NCBI GenBank assembly: GCA_023248665.1 | Contig: JAHFEC010000063.1 | Coordinates: forward strand, 1-6,681 | Length of the DNA: 6,681 nucleotides | Direction of reading: 5' to 3' | From: Microcaldota archaeon | Lineage (GTDB): Archaea > Micrarchaeota > Micrarchaeia > Anstonellales > Anstonellaceae | Shown: piece after piece, positions 5,163 to 6,681 of the stretch | How positions within the stretch are numbered: position 1 is the first letter of the stretch | Layout of the letters: each line of letters opens with the position of its first letter | Made by a program: the position numbers and the translations under genes | Notes under the pieces: generated by a model | What the model saw: only the letters and a program-made list of their open reading frames with translations | What the model was told of the DNA's origin: nothing | Databases searched by the model: none

Positions 5163-5188
5163 AAAAAAATATGCCCGCCCGGGCGGGC
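5163..5188 (-). terminator. Perfect 16-base palindrome with T7 on the minus strand
   Basis: GCCCGCCC joined directly to GGGCGGGC (5173-5188) is a perfect GC palindrome just after the HxlR stop. Seven A's at 5163-5169 precede it, so on the minus strand it reads as a hairpin followed by TTTTTTT, an intrinsic-terminator shape. It would stop minus-strand transcription coming from the AT-rich region before it enters the HxlR gene. On the plus strand there is no T-tract. Confidence 0.5.
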
Positions 5189-5293
5189 CTCGCGCGCGCA
5201 GCTCATCCTTAGAACCACTCTTAAGCTAAGATTTTTATTGTTCAGATGTCTAATAATAACCAGAGCATGGTAGAAAACAACTAAACAAATAAT
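5189..5293. other. Border between GC-rich and AT-rich DNA
   Basis: A CGCGCGCG run (5191-5198) is followed within about 25 bases by DNA that is mostly A and T. The only reading frame with a start is a 12-codon one, ATG 5246 to TAA 5284 (MSNNNQSMVENN). It ends nine bases before the first repeat copy and looks like the beginning of a lost gene or chance. No RNA gene is seen. Confidence 0.5.
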
Positions 5294-5320
5294 TATTAAG
5301 AAAAACTAATAAACTATTAG
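5294..5320 (+). repeat. Three-arm repeat, copy 1
   Basis: TATTAAG, AAAAA, CTAATA, linker AAC, TATTAG. It is the same element as at 5620 and 6170 with one extra A in the first arm. It stands upstream of the 86-residue gene. Confidence 0.75.
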
Positions 5321-5331
5321 AATTAACAATT

Positions 5332-5356
5332 TATTAGAAAAACTAGGAGAATTTAG
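5332..5356 (+). repeat. Three-arm repeat, degenerate copy carrying the ribosome site
   Basis: TATTAG, AAAAA, CTAGGA, linker GAA, TTTAG. The first arm and the A-run match the other copies exactly. The middle arm CTAATA has become CTAGGA, and this creates AGGAG (5345-5349) eight bases before ATG 5358. Confidence 0.65.
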
Positions 5357-5357
5357 T

Positions 5358-5618
5358 ATGCAAAAACGTAAAGAACTACAAGTAACAGAAAAAACCCAGC
5401 GCGCCAAAATGCTTGCGATACTTAGAGAAAACGCCATTGGAAAAGATTCCAACGGAAAAGAATATGTTAAAGATAAAAAAGCGCAGGGAGCTTATGAGAA
5501 TGAGCTTATGAAATATCTCGGCTCTGAAAATCGAAGAATTGATTTGCCAGACGATCCAAAAACAGAATTCATAAATCAGCATCGAAAAACTATTAAGCAA
5601 TTAAATGCTTCCCCATAA
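5358..5618 (+). CDS. Hypothetical charged protein, 86 residues
   Basis: I do not recognise a family. It is small, soluble and very rich in charged residues (MQKRKELQVTEKTQRAKMLA at the start). A predicted helix covers about 10-25 (TEKTQRAKMLAILREN), followed by a lysine-rich middle (GKDSNGKEYVKDKKAQGAYE). A further helix lies near 44-54 (AYENELMKYLG), and the C-terminus is DPKTEFINQHRKTIKQLNASP. There is no cysteine, signal or membrane segment. AGGAG eight bases upstream supports the start. Codon use is AT-rich, unlike the genes to the left, which suggests acquisition from elsewhere. The stop is one base before the next repeat copy. The same-strand GrpB gene starts 58 bases later with its own TATA-like box. 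An accessory or antitoxin-like role is conceivable, but nothing in the sequence shows it. Confidence 0.65.
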   Translation: MQKRKELQVTEKTQRAKMLAILRENAIGKDSNGKEYVKDKKAQGAYENELMKYLGSENRRIDLPDDPKTEFINQHRKTIKQLNASP

Positions 5619-5619
5619 A

Positions 5620-5645
5620 TATTAGAAAAACTAATAGAATATTAG
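5620..5645 (+). repeat. Three-arm repeat, copy 2
   Basis: TATTAG, AAAAA, CTAATA, linker GAA, TATTAG, 26 bases. It begins one base after the stop of the 86-residue gene. Arms 1-2 and arms 2-3 can each form a perfect six-base-pair hairpin, so the two folds exclude each other. On the minus strand it reads hairpin then TTTTT, a weak terminator shape. Confidence 0.85.
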
Positions 5646-5646
5646 A

Positions 5647-5654
5647 TAATATAG
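5647..5654 (+). promoter_or_regulatory. Probable TATA box of the GrpB gene
   Basis: TAATATAG spans -30 to -23 relative to ATG 5677, a near-ideal archaeal position for a leaderless transcript. No Shine-Dalgarno motif precedes that ATG. The box directly abuts the end of repeat copy 2. Confidence 0.5.
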
Positions 5655-5676
5655 ATTTAACATCACGTGTGATTAA

Positions 5677-6165
5677 ATGGCAATGACCGACATCGTGCAT
5701 ATTGTCGAATTTGATCTAGACTACTTAGCCATATTCAAGAAATATCAGGCAATAATCAAAGAAGCGCTTCCAAATTCTATTGTCGAACTGGTCGGCTCAG
5801 CCTCCATCCCAATGGCCGGAAAACCTGAAATTGATATCTTGGTCGAAGCAGAACCTTTTGAAGATGCAACTAAGATTTTGCAAGAGAAAGGAGGCTTTGA
5901 CCGCTTCCCATCGCTTTTATCCGACAAGGCCTATTTCAATGATAAACGCTTTGGAATTGAATGTGAAATCCACATGCACTCAAAAAATCATGAGATGGCA
6001 TCAAAATTAAGGATGTTTCGCGATCTGCTTAAAGAAAACAAGGATTTGAGAGTTTGTTTCATGGATTTTAAAAAATCGTGTGATGGAAAGACCCGGCTCG
6101 AGTACCGACAGCTCAAGACTGCCTGGATAAAAGAGCATTGTCCACAAGTTCTTTCATTCAACTAG
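5677..6165 (+). CDS. GrpB / UPF0157 nucleotidyltransferase-fold protein
   Basis: This 162-residue protein belongs to the GrpB family (PF04229), part of the nucleotidyltransferase superfamily. The family's cellular role is not settled; some members are fused to CoaE or acyltransferases. The N-terminus HIVEFDLDYLAIFKKYQAII (8-27) matches the family's opening V-x-x-Y/F-D--W---F block. VGSASIPMAGKPEIDILVEA (39-58) is the core motif: Gly40-Ser41 and Asp53 correspond to the GS...D of nucleotidyltransferases. ECEIHMHSKNHEMASKLRMF (95-114) and FRDLLKENKDLR (114-125) match the conserved H-H block and the RDYL-like helix. KTRLEYRQLKTAWIKE (138-153) is the usual C-terminal helix. ATG 5683 is an alternative start. 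Base composition is AT-richer than the genes before 5200, which suggests transfer together with the repeats. Its stop lies four bases before repeat copy 3. Confidence 0.88.
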   Translation: MAMTDIVHIVEFDLDYLAIFKKYQAIIKEALPNSIVELVGSASIPMAGKPEIDILVEAEPFEDATKILQEKGGFDRFPSLLSDKAYFNDKRFGIECEIHMHSKNHEMASKLRMFRDLLKENKDLRVCFMDFKKSCDGKTRLEYRQLKTAWIKEHCPQVLSFN

Positions 6166-6169
6166 AACA

Positions 6170-6195
6170 TATTAGAAAAACTAATAAATTATTAG
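6170..6195 (+). repeat. Three-arm repeat, copy 3
   Basis: TATTAG, AAAAA, CTAATA, linker AAT, TATTAG, then TTTT. It matches copy 2 at 24 of 26 bases, the only differences being in the linker. Hairpin plus T-run occurs on both strands (TTTT on plus, TTTTT on minus), so it could terminate transcripts from either side. Confidence 0.85.
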
Positions 6196-6369
6196 TTTTA
6201 AGAGTTTGCCTACTTTCATACTCGCCAGCCTACCTATTTGATCTACGTTTAAAGTGCTTTTTGGAAGAGTTTTTCCTAGTTTTTCTAGCTCATTTTCTTT
6301 AGAATCTTGATACAGTGTACTGCAAAAATTAATTAAAACTGAATAAGTAAACCACTTGCTTGCAAACAC
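6181..6369 (-). CDS. Possible small gene of 62 codons, unknown
   Basis: Starting at GTG 6369, it reads MFASKWFTYSVLINFCSTLY, then QDSKENELEKLGKTLPKSTL, then NVDQIGRLASMKVGKLLKLI and two more residues. Its TAG stop lies within repeat copy 3. The residue mix looks protein-like, with a hydrophobic start, a charged middle and a basic end, but I recognise no family. The frame stays open for 21 more codons upstream (PQSQLNTVSVNHSARIEKTQ...) with no standard start, so this may be the remnant of a longer gene. No promoter or ribosome site is clear. Confidence 0.3.
   Translation of the reverse strand: MFASKWFTYSVLINFCSTLYQDSKENELEKLGKTLPKSTLNVDQIGRLASMKVGKLLKLIIY
6274..6288 (-). repeat. Partial inverted copy of the repeat
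   Basis: On the minus strand this reads CTAGAAAAACTAGGA, matching bases 5334-5348 of the degenerate copy at 14 of 15 positions. It falls inside the possible 62-codon gene, where it encodes LEKLG, so coincidence is possible. Confidence 0.35.
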
Positions 6370-6550
6370 CGACTGGGTTTTTTCGATCCTGGCACTATGA
6401 TTTACTGATACAGTATTGAGTTGGGATTGTGGCTAGCGGCATATAGCTTAAACGTGCGAGAGTAGATGAAGTCGAGATTTTAACCATGTTTTGATAAGGG
6501 TGGTTTATTAAGATGGGGTGGATTGAAATGGAGGTTTACTGATAAAATAT
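6370..6550. other. AT-rich stretch without a supported gene
   Basis: I see no convincing reading frame or RNA gene here. TTTACTGATA occurs twice, at 6401-6410 and 6535-6544, as a 10-base direct repeat. Several short frames are broken by frequent stops on both strands. Confidence 0.5.
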
Positions 6551-6681
6551 CTATCCGCCAAATTTTCCGAAAAGACTTAAGCTAATGTGATCGATTTTGC
6601 TAGCTATACGATCCAAAATTCCATGGTGCGTTTCTTTCCATTTTGAATGTGAAATTGCTATTGCAGCTGTAAGTCGTACTT
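6551..6681 (-). CDS. Possible C-terminal end of a gene running past the window
   Basis: One minus-strand frame is open from the window edge to TAG at 6553-6551, giving 42 residues: VRLTAAIAISHSKWKETHHG, then ILDRIASKIDHISLSLFGKF and GG. The mix of residues looks like real protein, and no ATG falls in the frame, so the start would lie beyond the window. I recognise no family. The short length and AT-rich setting make a chance frame quite possible. Confidence 0.35.
   Translation of the reverse strand, partial: VRLTAAIAISHSKWKETHHGILDRIASKIDHISLSLFGKFGG

Noticed and set aside
5246..5284. 12-codon frame MSNNNQSMVENN as a gene
   Set aside because: It is too short to support, with no ribosome site; kept only as a remark on the border region.
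5294..6195. CRISPR array
   Set aside because: The repeats are separated by hundreds of bases holding genes, and the spacing is irregular.
5294..6195. Firm call of an integron
   Set aside because: No integrase or attI site is visible, and the repeats lack the usual attC R and L box sequences I would expect.
6196..6681. tRNA or rRNA gene in the AT-rich end
   Set aside because: No cloverleaf, TTC-arm or rRNA motif could be found by eye.

Overview
The window looks like archaeal chromosomal DNA. No marker gene proves this; the evidence is promoter layout. Several genes have a TATA-like box centred about 25 bases upstream of the best start codon with almost no leader, as in archaeal leaderless transcripts: the Maf gene, the kinase-deaminase gene, the FMN reductase and the GrpB gene. 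Other genes carry a Shine-Dalgarno motif instead, a mixture common in archaea. Genes end in TAA, TGA and TAG, so the standard code is used. A DPANN-type archaeon is possible but cannot be shown from this sequence.

Bases 1-5200 are GC-rich and tightly packed. On the minus strand a short operon runs Maf-like nucleotide pyrophosphatase, then a hexapeptide acyltransferase, followed by a separate DUF1405 membrane protein cut by the window edge. A 69-base divergent promoter region separates Maf from a plus-strand gene fusing a P-loop nucleotide-kinase-like domain to a dCMP deaminase. A small two-helix membrane protein follows. Next comes a short resolvase-type helix-turn-helix gene whose reading frame appears broken. 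A convergent NADPH-dependent FMN reductase is on the minus strand. Then come an unrecognised 170-residue helical protein and an HxlR-family regulator with nested dyads over its promoter.

From about base 5220 the DNA becomes abruptly AT-rich. It holds an unknown 86-residue protein gene and a GrpB (UPF0157) nucleotidyltransferase-fold gene. A 26-base three-arm repeat (arm TATTAG, five A's, arm CTAATA, 3-base linker, arm TATTAG) follows each of them, and related copies lie before the first. At the far end are two weak minus-strand reading frames, one leaving the window.

Two points stand out. One is the gene-repeat-gene-repeat layout, which resembles a cassette array but could equally be repeated terminators; no recombinase is visible. 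The other is the kinase-deaminase fusion, which by recall matches the layout of yeast Dcd1 and, more loosely, the bacterial anti-phage deaminases AvcD/DcdV. Maf and the deaminase both act on nucleotides and share a divergent promoter, so nucleotide-pool control is a reasonable theme for the left part. The FMN reductase and HxlR regulator suggest redox functions in the middle, though they are not adjacent.
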